61,004 nucleotides of DNA from Limnohabitans sp. (GCA_021300495.1 JAJTDK010000003.1:1-61004); one strand, 5' to 3'. Positions 50,370-58,938 are shown, numbered from the stretch's first letter. Numbers and translations are program-made. Notes: generated by a model not told the origin, from the letters alone.

Positions 50370-51647
50370 CTACGCCCTTCTCCAGAAACTAAGCGCAGCC
50401 AACACAATGGCTATGCCAGCCGCCCAAGGCAGAAGCCCAATCGTGCCCGCCCAAATTGCTTCAGTCTTTGAAGCCCCCCGAGATAAGGCCTGGTTTTGCA
50501 GCAACTCCATCAACCAAAGCCAGATCAAGGCGGCAGCCACAATGCCGACGGTACGGGTCACCAGCGTTAGACTGCCAGACAGACCCCGCGCAGAATCTGA
50601 CAAAGTGGCCACCACTTTATCGGCGTAGACAACCTGAAACACCCCCAAGCCCAAACCTTGGAGCAACAGGGCCAATGCCATCAAGGGCCAGGCTTGGGCC
50701 ATTGATAACGCGCCTATCAAGGCCAACCCTAAGGCCATAAGCCCTTGTGCCAAGTTGCCTACGGCCTGTAGATTCATGTGCCGCAACAGCAAAGGGGCAA
50801 CGCCCGAGCCACCCAACACACCCAGTGCCCACAAGGACAACATGGCACCACTGGCTATTTCAGGCCACCCAGCCGCAGGCAAGGCATACGGCAAGCTCAG
50901 GGCAATGGTGAAACTACAGAACTGAACGACCACACTTTCTAAGTTGATCCAGGCGAAATTAGCATTGCGCCGCATGAGCAGCAAAAGACCTTGTACGCTG
51001 CCCGGTTGAGTGGCGTCGGGTGTGCTTAGCTTCTGCACACGCAGGCGACTGGACAGCCAAGGGGTGCACAACAAAGCCAGCAGCACAATAGGAACCCTAA
51101 AACCGTAAACCCCGGCCCAGCCCCAATACAACATGCTGATACCCCCGAGCAATGGCGCCATCAAACCAGCCGCCGCAATCATGGCACCGTAAGCCGACAG
51201 CGCCAAAGTGCGATGCTCGAACGCCAACAAAGACATGGCCAAAGCTGGCGCACATGACAAAGTTAGCGCCACTCCGATACCTTGCAACACCCTTCCAGCC
51301 AACAGCCAGCCATAAGCAGGAGACAGCGCACACGCAGCCATTCCCAGCGCAGATATAAACAAGCCCCAGCGAAACACGCGCAGGTGGCCTAAGCGGTCTC
51401 CAAGCGCACCGCAATACAACATGAGGCTGCCATAAGTGATGACATAGAACACAGCCACCCAACGTATGTCAGCTGTTGACAAAGCAAAGGCTTCGGTCAT
51501 TGCGGGAAAAGCCAAGTTAACCGCAAAGTCAAGTGGTGCAATGGAAGCACCGAGGCCAACGATGGCAAAACCCAGATAAGGCTTACCAATGCGGGCGTCA
51601 ATTTGCTTGTCAAGTGGACGAGTCAAAACTAGAGATTTCCTAAACAA
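50370..51647 (-). CDS. MFS transporter (drug/solute efflux type)
   Basis: Inner-membrane major facilitator of 425 residues with about 12-14 hydrophobic helices. The loop motif GALGDRLGHLRVFRWG between helices 2 and 3 is the MFS signature A, and RVLQGIGVALTLSCAPAL resembles DHA2/DHA1 efflux families. The substrate is not predictable. The start is uncertain: TTG 51647 with AGGAAAT close upstream, or the in-frame TTG 51626 with a second AGGAAAT. It is the last gene of the native chromosome before the tRNA-Asn element. Confidence 0.82.
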   Translation of the reverse strand: MFRKSLVLTRPLDKQIDARIGKPYLGFAIVGLGASIAPLDFAVNLAFPAMTEAFALSTADIRWVAVFYVITYGSLMLYCGALGDRLGHLRVFRWGLFISALGMAACALSPAYGWLLAGRVLQGIGVALTLSCAPALAMSLLAFEHRTLALSAYGAMIAAAGLMAPLLGGISMLYWGWAGVYGFRVPIVLLALLCTPWLSSRLRVQKLSTPDATQPGSVQGLLLLMRRNANFAWINLESVVVQFCSFTIALSLPYALPAAGWPEIASGAMLSLWALGVLGGSGVAPLLLRHMNLQAVGNLAQGLMALGLALIGALSMAQAWPLMALALLLQGLGLGVFQVVYADKVVATLSDSARGLSGSLTLVTRTVGIVAAALIWLWLMELLQNQALSRGASKTEAIWAGTIGLLPWAAGIAIVLAALSFWRRA

Positions 51648-51840
51648 ATTTCCTAGGCATGAACTCCATAGGAGCCATCACAACTAGGAGCTCATGGAGC
51701 CTGAACTCTTATTAAACCTGAATCCAGTCGCCTGCCAGCTAATGGCGTTTGAACTATGGCTGTTCTTGAACTTCAGTAACAGCACAGAGCAACACAAGTG
51801 CACAAAACTCTTTAGCCCTCAAATAGCTGCATTTTTTTGC

Positions 51841-51846
51841 TACAAT
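51841..51846 (+). promoter_or_regulatory. -10 element of the tRNA-Asn promoter, left copy
   Basis: TACAAT followed by GCGAGGCTTAGCG, a G+C-rich discriminator typical of stable-RNA promoters. No strong -35 is visible. A near-identical copy lies at 60713-60718 before the complete tRNA-Asn. The gap 51648-51927 otherwise shows no gene. Confidence 0.6.
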
Positions 51847-51909
51847 GCGAGGCTTAGCGAAATAGCGCAGTTGCTTAGTCCTAAAGACTGGTCAAATTTG
51901 TGTATTTTT

Positions 51910-51968
51910 TGCTAACAAACCGAATATTCCTCGATAGCTCAGTCGGTAGAGCGCCGGACTGTTAATCC
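51910..51968 (+). repeat. attL: 59-bp direct repeat, left copy
   Basis: Identical over 59 bases to 60784-60842. It covers the last 18 bases of the tRNA leader and the first 41 bases of tRNA-Asn, ending just 3' of the anticodon loop (GTTAATCC). Imperfect similarity continues upstream to about 51811. This is the crossover core of the integrated element. Confidence 0.9.
51928..51968 (+). pseudogene. Truncated tRNA-Asn (5' half only)
   Basis: The first 41 bases of tRNA-Asn(GTT): acceptor 5' strand TCCTCGA, D arm, and anticodon arm with GTT. It then departs into unrelated sequence at 51969. It keeps its promoter and is followed by a terminator, so it is probably transcribed but cannot be a tRNA. 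The complete gene is at 60802. Confidence 0.92.
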
Positions 51969-51973
51969 ACATT

Positions 51974-52008
51974 AAAGCCTTTTCAAGAAAATTGAAGAGG
52001 CTTTTTTT
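51974..52008 (+). terminator. Terminator directly after the truncated tRNA-Asn
   Basis: AAAGCCTTTTCAA (51974-51986) pairs with TTGAAGAGGCTTT (51992-52004), one G-T pair in 13, then a T tract. It would end a short transcript containing the tRNA 5' half. Confidence 0.85.
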
Positions 52009-52053
52009 CGTTTAAAAACAATAGTTTATAGAAATTTAATGATGTAATATCTC

Positions 52054-52072
52054 AATTACACATATATTACAC
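52054..52072. repeat. Paired motif AATTACAC-N4-ATTACAC, left copy
   Basis: Starts 86 bases after the crossover base 51968. The same paired motif starts 86 bases after 60842, at 60928-60946. It may be an arm-type recombinase site. The surrounding 51969-52447 holds no gene and is rich in ATTAAT words, as integrase arm regions often are. Confidence 0.5.
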
Positions 52073-52111
52073 ATTTTTATTTACAGGTCGCTTGAATTAA
52101 TCATTAATTTA

Positions 52112-52321
52112 CTCTGGACGCTTTGAATTTTATTCATTAATCTGATTTTTAATATAATCAAAAAATTGACTATTAATTAATAGGATTAAATCTCTTTTCG
52201 GTATTAATTTTTACACCGAAATTAATCGAAATATAGATTAATTTTTAATGCGGCAAGTGCTCTGAACGCCCCACTACCGTCCAGCTCTGGACACCCCACT
52301 ACCGTCCAGACTCTGGACGCT
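52112..52321. repeat. Palindrome cluster at the left end of the element
   Basis: CTCTGGACGCT (52112-52122), then two units with CCCCACTACCGTCCAG at 52269-52284 and 52294-52309 (25-base period), each followed by CTCTGGAC. The second contains the perfect palindrome CGTCCAGACTCTGGACG (52303-52319). The 22 bases 52300-52321 recur identically at 60499-60520. Confidence 0.75.
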
Positions 52322-52447
52322 CACGTTGCTTGCCGCAAGTCCTTCCAATGCATCGGGATACCAAATCGCGGTTGCCCAAGCATGCGGTCTGAAACTAAAT
52401 TTGTGTCACAAGAACTCATTGCTGCGATTGCTTAGGCTCAGCAACTT

Positions 52448-53488
52448 TTGAACAAACACATGACACATGAAATTCAAATTGCTCACAGCACCTATCTGAG
52501 CACTCAGATCAAAAAACGCATTTCAGTTGGCGGTATCGATGTTGACGAAGACTTCGTTAAAGAACTACTGATTAAACATTTGAGAACGGGAGATGCAAAT
52601 GACCGCCCCACTCTCTCAGACGCTTTTGACATCTACATGGCAGAGAACACATCCGCACACCGCAGAAAGTTCAAACTCAATGCCAATCAATACTTCAACA
52701 GGTTTAGCGCCATGTATGGGGATCTTTACCTTGATGAGCTTAAGCACTGGCACATCACCCAATATCGAGACGCCATGCTGGCGCAGGGACTGCATCCAAA
52801 CAGCATCCGCAAACACAACAACATCCTGAATGCCATGATCAATATGGCATTCAAGCACTTGGACATTGACAGGCTCAGTCCCTTCAGGGGACTACAGATA
52901 CGTGGCGAGGGTGAAAACACAAGACCGATACCACCCATCACGCCAGAGAAGATTGCCAAGGTCAAAAGCTTCTTGATCCGTCACAACACCCCAGCCAGCT
53001 TGGTGGGACTGATACAACTCAACACTGGTCTTAGGATTTCTGAGCCCACTCTGGCAAGGCTAGAAGACTTGGTGCTTGAACATGAGATTCCGCATCTTTG
53101 GGTACGAAAGAACCGACTGACAGATCGAAAAACCAAAGCCAGCATTCGAGCTGTGCCACTCGTTGGCGTATCACTGGATGCAGCTAAAGAGTTACAAGCT
53201 AGAGCATTACGGCTCAACTCCCCCTGGCTACTGCCTCAATACGCGAAGGAGTTTGGAGCTTGCTCTTGTTCAGCCATCTTGAACAAAAACTTGCGCCCCT
53301 TTGAGTTTCGCAGTCACATGTTTAGGCATGCATTCATCGACAGACTCAAAGCGCGAAATGACATTCCACTGCCTTTGGCCGAAAGCATTACGGGACATGG
53401 ACGCGGGCAAACTGATTTTGCTGTTTATGGCAGCGTTGGCTACACGCTCGAGCAAAAGCTACAGGTCATTCAAAAGATTGAGATTTAA
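52448..53488 (+). CDS. Tyrosine recombinase / site-specific integrase
   Basis: The 346-residue recombinase probably drives integration of this element into tRNA-Asn. All catalytic residues are visible: Arg196 (NTGLRISEP), Lys230, His290-x-x-Arg293 (HMFRHAF), His317 (TGHGRG) and the nucleophile Tyr327 (AVYG). An N-terminal SAM-like core-binding domain spans about 55-145. The start may be TTG 52448 or ATG 52460; neither has a strong ribosome site. It is transcribed away from attL toward the cargo, and a terminator follows. No excisionase gene was recognised. Confidence 0.92.
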   Translation: MNKHMTHEIQIAHSTYLSTQIKKRISVGGIDVDEDFVKELLIKHLRTGDANDRPTLSDAFDIYMAENTSAHRRKFKLNANQYFNRFSAMYGDLYLDELKHWHITQYRDAMLAQGLHPNSIRKHNNILNAMINMAFKHLDIDRLSPFRGLQIRGEGENTRPIPPITPEKIAKVKSFLIRHNTPASLVGLIQLNTGLRISEPTLARLEDLVLEHEIPHLWVRKNRLTDRKTKASIRAVPLVGVSLDAAKELQARALRLNSPWLLPQYAKEFGACSCSAILNKNLRPFEFRSHMFRHAFIDRLKARNDIPLPLAESITGHGRGQTDFAVYGSVGYTLEQKLQVIQKIEI

Positions 53489-53551
53489 TTTCTAATTCAT
53501 CCTGGGGCACGGGCTATCTCGTGCCTTGCTCCGGATACGGCCACTAGATAC

Positions 53552-53587
53552 ACCCCACAGTTTCGCAAGAGGGTTGTGGGGTTTTTC
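53552..53587 (+). terminator. Terminator after the integrase gene
   Basis: ACCCCACA (53552-53559) pairs with TGTGGGGT (53575-53582), then TTTTC. A second small hairpin GGCACG/CGTGCC (53506-53525) precedes it. Confidence 0.75.
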
Positions 53588-53827
53588 TTTGCTAGCACAC
53601 ACCCGCACACTCTTCGTACTCCTTTGCTGCTGGCATTGACTTGCGGCGCTGCGAAACTGTGCTGAAAAAAGCAGCAAAGCTGCAGCAGTTGGCAAAGCCT
53701 TGTGCGCGGGTATGAAACAGTCGCAGCTCAGCTACCCCACACTGGCAATGGCTCAGCAAAGCTGCCCACAGCGACGTTGGAAACGACTTACAACGGACCC
53801 TCAACCGCAGCCGCCCGTGCCCATACG

Positions 53828-53917
53828 CTGAGAGACGGTGAGTTGGTGCTGTACAAGCGCAGCCACAGTCGAGTTTGACCATGCCGCTACAAGCTCTACG
53901 ACAACCAGTGGTGTTGA
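53828..53917 (+). pseudogene. Possible remnant of a second integrase N terminus
   Basis: The frame from 53828 reads LRDGELVLYKRSHSRV, a stop, then CRYKLYDNQWC. From memory this resembles the N-terminal segment of some Burkholderiales phage-type integrases (LxDGELxLYKRxHSxxWQxRYKL). No longer homologous stretch could be followed. The gap 53588-54113 contains no other recognisable gene, which suggests decayed mobile DNA. Confidence 0.3.
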
Positions 53918-54088
53918 CGCCGCAGATTAACGACAAGCAACCGAGTGTTCCTCTGCTGGCCTAAAAAGTGATCCGTACGTGAAGGCTACCTCTTGCCGAT
54001 ATTGCCGTGCGGCGAGGCGTCGACTGGCACGGTCACGTGAAAAAAAATAATGTAAATGTCATTCTGGTTAATACCTAGCTATTTTTTG

Positions 54089-54101
54089 AGACGACTGGTC
54101 T
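54089..54101. promoter_or_regulatory. Candidate TetR operator
   Basis: AGACGACTGGTCT has inverted ends AGAC/GTCT and sits 12 bases before the tetR start, in an AT-rich promoter-like stretch. The symmetry is short, so this is tentative autoregulation. Confidence 0.3.
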
Positions 54102-54113
54102 ATTATTAAATAC

Positions 54114-54752
54114 ATGAACTCACAGTCGCTTGTCGCTCCTAAACGAATCAGCCGCACTGAGCGCGCAGCTGCACGCACCAGCACAAGGGAAATGTTGGTG
54201 CGTTGCGGCACGGAAATCTTCACTGAGAGAGGCTTTCAGGCGACCGGCATAGACGAGATCCGCCTGCGGGTAAATGTGCCTAAAGGTTCGTTCTATCATT
54301 TCTTCTCCAGCAAACACGAGTTCGGACTTGCTGTGATAGACAACTACGCCGCGTATTTCGAACGCAAGCTAGCTCGATCTTTCGACGACACACAGTTGAT
54401 GCCGCTTGAGCGTATCTCTGCCTTCGCCAACGACGCCATGCGTGGCATGGCCAAATTTAATTTTCAGCGGGGCTGCTTGATCGGCAATCTTGGGCAGGAA
54501 CTTGGCGGCCTGAACGATGAGTTCCGCGACAAGCTGGAAGCCGTGCTGCAGGCTTGGCAATCGCGAACTGCGAGTTGCCTGAGCGACGCCGTGCGGACCG
54601 GGCAATTGTCCGTCAGTGCGGACTGCGAGGCGCTTGCCGAGTTTTTCTGGATCGGATGGGAGGGTGCCATTCTGCGCGCCAAGCTCACGCGTAACAACAA
54701 TCCGTTAGAGCGCTTTCTCGCCCATTTCATGCTCACGGCGCGAGCCGCCTGA
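54114..54752 (+). CDS. TetR/AcrR family transcriptional regulator
   Basis: The 212-residue regulator has the helix-turn-helix at about 25-70 (EMLVRCGTEIFTERGFQATGIDEIRLRVNVPKGSFYHFFSSKHEFGLAVIDNY), and a TetR_C-like ligand domain (RGCLIGNLGQELGGLNDEFRDKLEAVLQAW), the form seen in AcuR/NemR-like repressors. It lies 32 bases before the acuI-like gene and in the same direction, so it probably controls the cargo operon and itself. AcuR is the known repressor of acuI in some proteobacteria, but the ligand here is not established. Confidence 0.9.
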   Translation: MNSQSLVAPKRISRTERAAARTSTREMLVRCGTEIFTERGFQATGIDEIRLRVNVPKGSFYHFFSSKHEFGLAVIDNYAAYFERKLARSFDDTQLMPLERISAFANDAMRGMAKFNFQRGCLIGNLGQELGGLNDEFRDKLEAVLQAWQSRTASCLSDAVRTGQLSVSADCEALAEFFWIGWEGAILRAKLTRNNNPLERFLAHFMLTARAA

Positions 54753-54784
54753 GCTATTTACTTAAATTTTTTGGAGCACTTCCT

Positions 54785-55762
54785 TTGAAGGCAATCTGGC
54801 TCGAGCAATCCGATGGAAAGACCCACGCGGCGCTTAAAGACATTCCCGAGTCAGTCTTGGACGAGGGCGACACTCTGGTGAGCGTGGAGTGGTCGTCCCT
54901 CAACTACAAAGACGGCTTGGCCATCACAGGCAAGTCGCCCATCGTGCGTAAGTTCCCGATGATCCCGGGAATAGACCTTGCAGGTACCGTTAAGTCGTGT
55001 AGCAGCGGCGCCTGGCTACCAGGCGATCGTGTTGCGCTCACGGGATGGGGATACGGCGAAAACGCATTCGGCGGTCTCGCGCAGATGGCCCGCGTGAACG
55101 GTGACAAATTGGTGCGCCTGCCAGAATCAATGGAGACGCGGACGGCAATGGCCATAGGCACGGCCGGTTTTACGGCGATGCTGTCGGTGATGGCGCTAGA
55201 ACGCAACGGCGTCTCCCCCGACAGGGGTGAAGTACTCGTTACCGGCTCAGGCGGAGGCGTGGGAGGCTTTGCGGTCGCCTTGTTGGCCAAGCGCGGCTAC
55301 AAGGTGGTGGCGGTTACAGGGCGTGCGGCTGAAGGTGAACGCCTATTGCGTCTTGGCGCTGCTGAAATCATGGACCGCGATGCGTTTTCGCAGCCCGGCA
55401 AACCACTTACAAAAGAGCGCTGGGCCGGCGTGGTAGACAGCGTCGGCAGCCACACGCTAGTGAACGCCTGCGCCAGCACGCGCTACGGCGGCACAGTCGC
55501 GGCCAGTGGTTTAGCGCAAGGCATGGATTTCCCCGCATCGGTAGCACCTTTTATCCTGCGCGGTGTCACGCTCGCGGGCATTGACAGCGTGTCCTTTCCG
55601 ATGTCCAGCCGCGGCGCAGTGTGGCAAGGGCTCGCGCAAGACCTTTCGCCCGATGCGATTATGAACATGGCCGTGTCGTTGCCGCTCGAAGACGTTATCA
55701 CGCGCGCGCATGACCTTCTCGCCGGCACGGTGAGCGGCCGACTCGTGGTAGACCTTCGATGA
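54785..55762 (+). CDS. acuI: AcuI/YhdH-type NADPH-dependent acryloyl-CoA reductase
   Basis: Medium-chain reductase of 325 residues without zinc ligands. The family signature is clear: VEWSSLNYKDGLAITGKSPIVRKFPMIPGIDLAGTV, the NADP motif VTGSGGGVGGFAVALLAKRGYKVVAVTGR, and ILRGVTLAGIDSVSFP. AcuI reduces toxic acryloyl-CoA to propionyl-CoA. Here it heads a CoA-ester cassette and may reduce an analogous unsaturated acyl-CoA. The start is TTG 54785 with GGAG ten bases upstream. The next gene follows within about 20 bases. Confidence 0.88.
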   Translation: MKAIWLEQSDGKTHAALKDIPESVLDEGDTLVSVEWSSLNYKDGLAITGKSPIVRKFPMIPGIDLAGTVKSCSSGAWLPGDRVALTGWGYGENAFGGLAQMARVNGDKLVRLPESMETRTAMAIGTAGFTAMLSVMALERNGVSPDRGEVLVTGSGGGVGGFAVALLAKRGYKVVAVTGRAAEGERLLRLGAAEIMDRDAFSQPGKPLTKERWAGVVDSVGSHTLVNACASTRYGGTVAASGLAQGMDFPASVAPFILRGVTLAGIDSVSFPMSSRGAVWQGLAQDLSPDAIMNMAVSLPLEDVITRAHDLLAGTVSGRLVVDLR

Positions 55763-55783
55763 ACATTGATCCTTAATGAATTC

Positions 55784-57322
55784 ATGTACGCAACCCTGAT
55801 CAGTGGAGACCGCACCCTAGATGGCGGAACTTTGGAACAGCGGGTTCTGCGCGTGGCGGGCGGCTTAATGAGCCTGGGCCTTGGGCCCGGCGACGTCGTT
55901 AGCATCCTGATGCGCAACGATTTCCCATTGCTGGAAGTGACGCTCGCGGCAGACAGGACAGGCGCTGTCGCAGTGCCGCTCAACTGGCACGCTAGTGCAG
56001 AAGAAATAGGCTTCATCCTGCAGGATTCTCAGGCGCGGCTGCTGGTCGTGCATGCCGATCTGCTAAAGAAAGTGGCATCTGTGGTGCCCGCAAATTGCAA
56101 GGTTCTGGAGGCTGTGACGCCGCCCGAAATCCAGATTGCCTATCGCCTGACTGAAGAATCCTGTTCACTCGCCGGTAACGCCATGAACTACGAAAACTGG
56201 GTGCAGGCATCAGAAGTTTCAACTGCTGCGCCGGTCTCAACTCCTTTTCGTCTTCTCTACACGTCCGGTACGACGGGTCGTCCGAAAGGCGTCAGGCGCT
56301 TGAGCAGCTCTCCCGAAATGACTGCGAGGTTCGGTCAGCGCGTTAGGCTGGCGCACGGCCAGGAGATCCGGCCAATCCGCGCCGTGATGACGGGGCCGCT
56401 CTACCACTCTGCGCCGAATGTTTACGCGCTCAACTGCGTCCGCTTTGGCGACTTGCTGGTGTTGCAGCCGAAGTTCGATGCCCAAAGACTGCTTGATCTG
56501 GTCGAACGCTATCGACTTAGCCACATGCACATGGTGCCAACCATGTTCAGTCGTTTGCTCGACTTGCCCGAAGAGCAAAAGGCAGCCTTTGACACTTCGA
56601 CGCTGAAAGCTGTTGTGCATGGTGCGGCGATGTGCCCTCGCGACGTCAAACAGGCCATGATTGATTGGTGGGGACCTGTGATCATGGAGTACTACGCCGC
56701 CACTGAGATCGGAATCATCACCGCGAGTACCTCGCAGCAATGGTTGGCGCATCCTGGCACCGTGGGTTCGCCGCCGGAAGGCGTGCAGATCGCGATTGTC
56801 GATGACCAGGGCCTACCAGTGCCGACGGGCGACATTGGCGAGGTGTTCATCCAATCCGACATGGCCGACCTAGTGATTTATCACAATCGACCTGAAGCGA
56901 TGGCTGAGTTGCGTCGAGGCGACTGGTTGACGATGGGCGACATCGGCCATGTCGATGCGGACGGCTTTCTCTGGATAAGCGATCGCAAGAAAGACATGGT
57001 GATCTCCGGTGGCGTAAACATCTTCCCGGCGGAACTTGAAGAAGCGGCGCTGCAATTGCCACAGGTGCGCGACTGCGTCGCCTTCGGCATACCGGATCGG
57101 GACCTTGGTGAAGCCTTGGCGATGGTCTTTGAGCCGCATGCAGGCGCACAGATCGAGCCGGACGAAATGCGCGAAGCGCTCAGGGCCAAGCTGGGAAGGT
57201 TGCGCGCGCCCAAGGTATTGCTTAGTATGCCTTTGCTACCGCGCGAAGATAGCGGCAAGATAGCGCGCCGCAAGCTCAAGCAGCAGTACCTCGATAGCCT
57301 TATTCATCCCGCTACGAAGTGA
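55784..57322 (+). CDS. Acyl-CoA synthetase (AMP-forming, class I adenylate-forming)
   Basis: Activates a carboxylic acid with ATP and CoA. About 512 residues from ATG 55784 (518 if TTG 55766 is used). Motifs in order: P-loop YTSGTTGRPKGV, EYYAATE, GDWLTMGDIGHVDADGFLWISDRKKDMVISGGVNIFPAELE and the C-terminal catalytic lysine in REDSGKIARRKLK. It resembles bile-acid/steroid- or medium-chain-acid CoA ligases of actinobacteria and proteobacteria; the substrate is unknown. Its stop overlaps the GTG start of the thiolase gene. Confidence 0.9.
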   Translation: MYATLISGDRTLDGGTLEQRVLRVAGGLMSLGLGPGDVVSILMRNDFPLLEVTLAADRTGAVAVPLNWHASAEEIGFILQDSQARLLVVHADLLKKVASVVPANCKVLEAVTPPEIQIAYRLTEESCSLAGNAMNYENWVQASEVSTAAPVSTPFRLLYTSGTTGRPKGVRRLSSSPEMTARFGQRVRLAHGQEIRPIRAVMTGPLYHSAPNVYALNCVRFGDLLVLQPKFDAQRLLDLVERYRLSHMHMVPTMFSRLLDLPEEQKAAFDTSTLKAVVHGAAMCPRDVKQAMIDWWGPVIMEYYAATEIGIITASTSQQWLAHPGTVGSPPEGVQIAIVDDQGLPVPTGDIGEVFIQSDMADLVIYHNRPEAMAELRRGDWLTMGDIGHVDADGFLWISDRKKDMVISGGVNIFPAELEEAALQLPQVRDCVAFGIPDRDLGEALAMVFEPHAGAQIEPDEMREALRAKLGRLRAPKVLLSMPLLPREDSGKIARRKLKQQYLDSLIHPATK

Positions 57323-58494
57323 ACAAGATGCTAACTTCCGACATCGTCATCAGTGGCTACGCCGAAACTCGAAACGTGTTCCGTTCGGGCCGAAGTGCTT
57401 ATGACCTGGCTGCGGATGTATTGGACGAAATCGTGCGCAAATACAGCATCGTGCCGGCGGACATCGACGGGCTGGCGGTGACGGCGGCGCTCAGCGAAGG
57501 CAGCAATCCCTTTCACGCTGCTTACCTGTCCGACACGTTAGGTTTGCAACTCGACTGGCTGGGCACCGGCACTACCGGAGGCTGCGCGATGCTTTGCGCG
57601 GTCTCGGCGGCCGCTTCGGCGCTGCGCGACGGGCGCTGTAAAGTGGCGCTGGTGATTGGTGCCGATGCGCCCAGCACCACATATTCGAGCCACTATCGCG
57701 CTTACCGCGAGGAATTCCAGGTGCCGACGGGCCTGATTCGCCCACCGGCGGCGTTCGCCTTGGTGCAAAACGCCTACGAACAGCGTTATGGCGCTCCTGA
57801 TGCTGCGCTGGCAAAGATTGTGGTCACGCAGCGCGAGCATGCGCTGCAAAACGCGCGAGCCTGCGACAAGCTGCGAAAGGCGCTCACCCTGGATGACTAC
57901 CTGGACTCACGCAAGGTGTCCGATCCGCTTCGCCTGCTGGACAGCGTGATGTTCTGCGACGGTGCCAACGGTGTGCTGATGATGCGGGCCGAAACGGCGG
58001 ACGCGATGGGGCTACCTAAGTCGGTGCGGCTGGCCGGCTATGCCGAGCGCACCAACCATAATGTTCAGGATCAGACGCCAGACCTGCTCGACTCGGGCTT
58101 CAAGGTGGCCGGGGTCCGCGCGCTAGCGCAAGCCGAGCTTTCCGTGAACCAAGTAGACATGCTGCAGCTTTACGACGACTTTACCATTGCAGTGCTGATA
58201 CAACTGGAGCATATGGGTTTTTGCGGCCCGGGAGAAGGCGCCTCGTTCATCGGCAAGACCGATTTTCGGTTCAGCGGCGATCTGCCGCTGAACACAGGTG
58301 GGGGGCAACTATCGGCCGGCCAGCCGGGCCTGGCCGCGGGCGGCCTGAACCTGGTGGAGGCTGTGCGCCAGCTGTTTGGCGAAGGCGGCGCGACGCAGGT
58401 CAACAGTCCGCGCAACGCGCTGGTTACCGGCATCGGTGGCATCGCCTATGGCCGTGGCTGGATGATGAGCAACGCCCTGGTGCTGGACTTATGA
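57319..58494 (+). CDS. Thiolase-fold protein, Ltp2/SCPx-like; possible retro-aldolase
   Basis: The 391-residue thiolase-superfamily protein (GTG start overlapping the ligase stop; ATG 57328 is an alternative). It has GTGTTGGCAMLCAVSAAASALR at the region of the nucleophile, LQLYDDFTIAVLIQLE around Tyr285, and NTGGGQLSAGQPG, where the usual GHP histidine motif is GQP (Gln335). The C-terminal Cys-x-Gly is replaced by VTGIGG. These changes match the Ltp2 group, which pairs with DUF35 proteins and acts as a retro-aldolase in steroid side-chain loss rather than as a thiolase. The adjacent DUF35-like gene supports that reading, but the reaction is inferred. Confidence 0.82.
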   Translation: MNKMLTSDIVISGYAETRNVFRSGRSAYDLAADVLDEIVRKYSIVPADIDGLAVTAALSEGSNPFHAAYLSDTLGLQLDWLGTGTTGGCAMLCAVSAAASALRDGRCKVALVIGADAPSTTYSSHYRAYREEFQVPTGLIRPPAAFALVQNAYEQRYGAPDAALAKIVVTQREHALQNARACDKLRKALTLDDYLDSRKVSDPLRLLDSVMFCDGANGVLMMRAETADAMGLPKSVRLAGYAERTNHNVQDQTPDLLDSGFKVAGVRALAQAELSVNQVDMLQLYDDFTIAVLIQLEHMGFCGPGEGASFIGKTDFRFSGDLPLNTGGGQLSAGQPGLAAGGLNLVEAVRQLFGEGGATQVNSPRNALVTGIGGIAYGRGWMMSNALVLDL

Positions 58495-58922
58495 GCGAGC
58501 TTCAAAAGTCAAGGCTTGGCTTGGCCATCGGCCAGTACATGAACACGTTGCCTTTCTGGGAAGCAACGCGCGAGCAGCGTTTACTGATGCAGTTCTGCAC
58601 GCAGTCACAGCGATGGCAGGCGTATCCGCGGCCCGGCAGTGTCTACACTGGACGCCGGCAACTGGAATGGCGGGAAGTCAGCGGTAAGGGTGTGGTGGCG
58701 AGCTGGACGGTTGACCGGATGAACACACTCACCGCAGGCCCGGTAAGCCGCATTCATGCGCTGGTCGATCTAGCGGAAGGAGTTAGGTTGCTGAGCTGGC
58801 TCGTCGAGTGCGAACCGGCGCAACTGCGCACCGGCCTGCCCGTTCGCGTCGAGTGGGTCGCGCTCGGAGAAGGTTTGCAGTGGCCCGCCTTCACTTCCCT
58901 CAAAACGGTTATCAATAAATAA
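58491..58922 (+). CDS. DUF35 / OB-fold protein with degenerate zinc ribbon
   Basis: The 143-residue protein starts at ATG 58491 in ATGA overlap with the thiolase stop. The N-terminal part (LPFWEATREQRLLMQFCTQSQRWQAYPRP) is the DUF35 rubredoxin-like region, but only one of the four expected cysteines remains. The OB-fold follows (GRRQLEWREVSGKGVVASWTVDRM ... LPVRVEWV). Partners of this family bind CoA esters and form complexes with Ltp2-like aldolases. The assignment rests on context and partial motif match. Confidence 0.75.
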   Translation: MSELQKSRLGLAIGQYMNTLPFWEATREQRLLMQFCTQSQRWQAYPRPGSVYTGRRQLEWREVSGKGVVASWTVDRMNTLTAGPVSRIHALVDLAEGVRLLSWLVECEPAQLRTGLPVRVEWVALGEGLQWPAFTSLKTVINK

Positions 58923-58938
58923 GGCGCTTCAGCGCAAC

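Noticed and set aside
52269-52321. CRISPR-like repeats
   Set aside because: Only two full units with a 25-base period and no spacers; they are palindromes shared with the other end of the element.
53592-53936. Minus-strand frame of 114 codons after the integrase
   Set aside because: Antisense to a possible integrase remnant; composition not protein-like.
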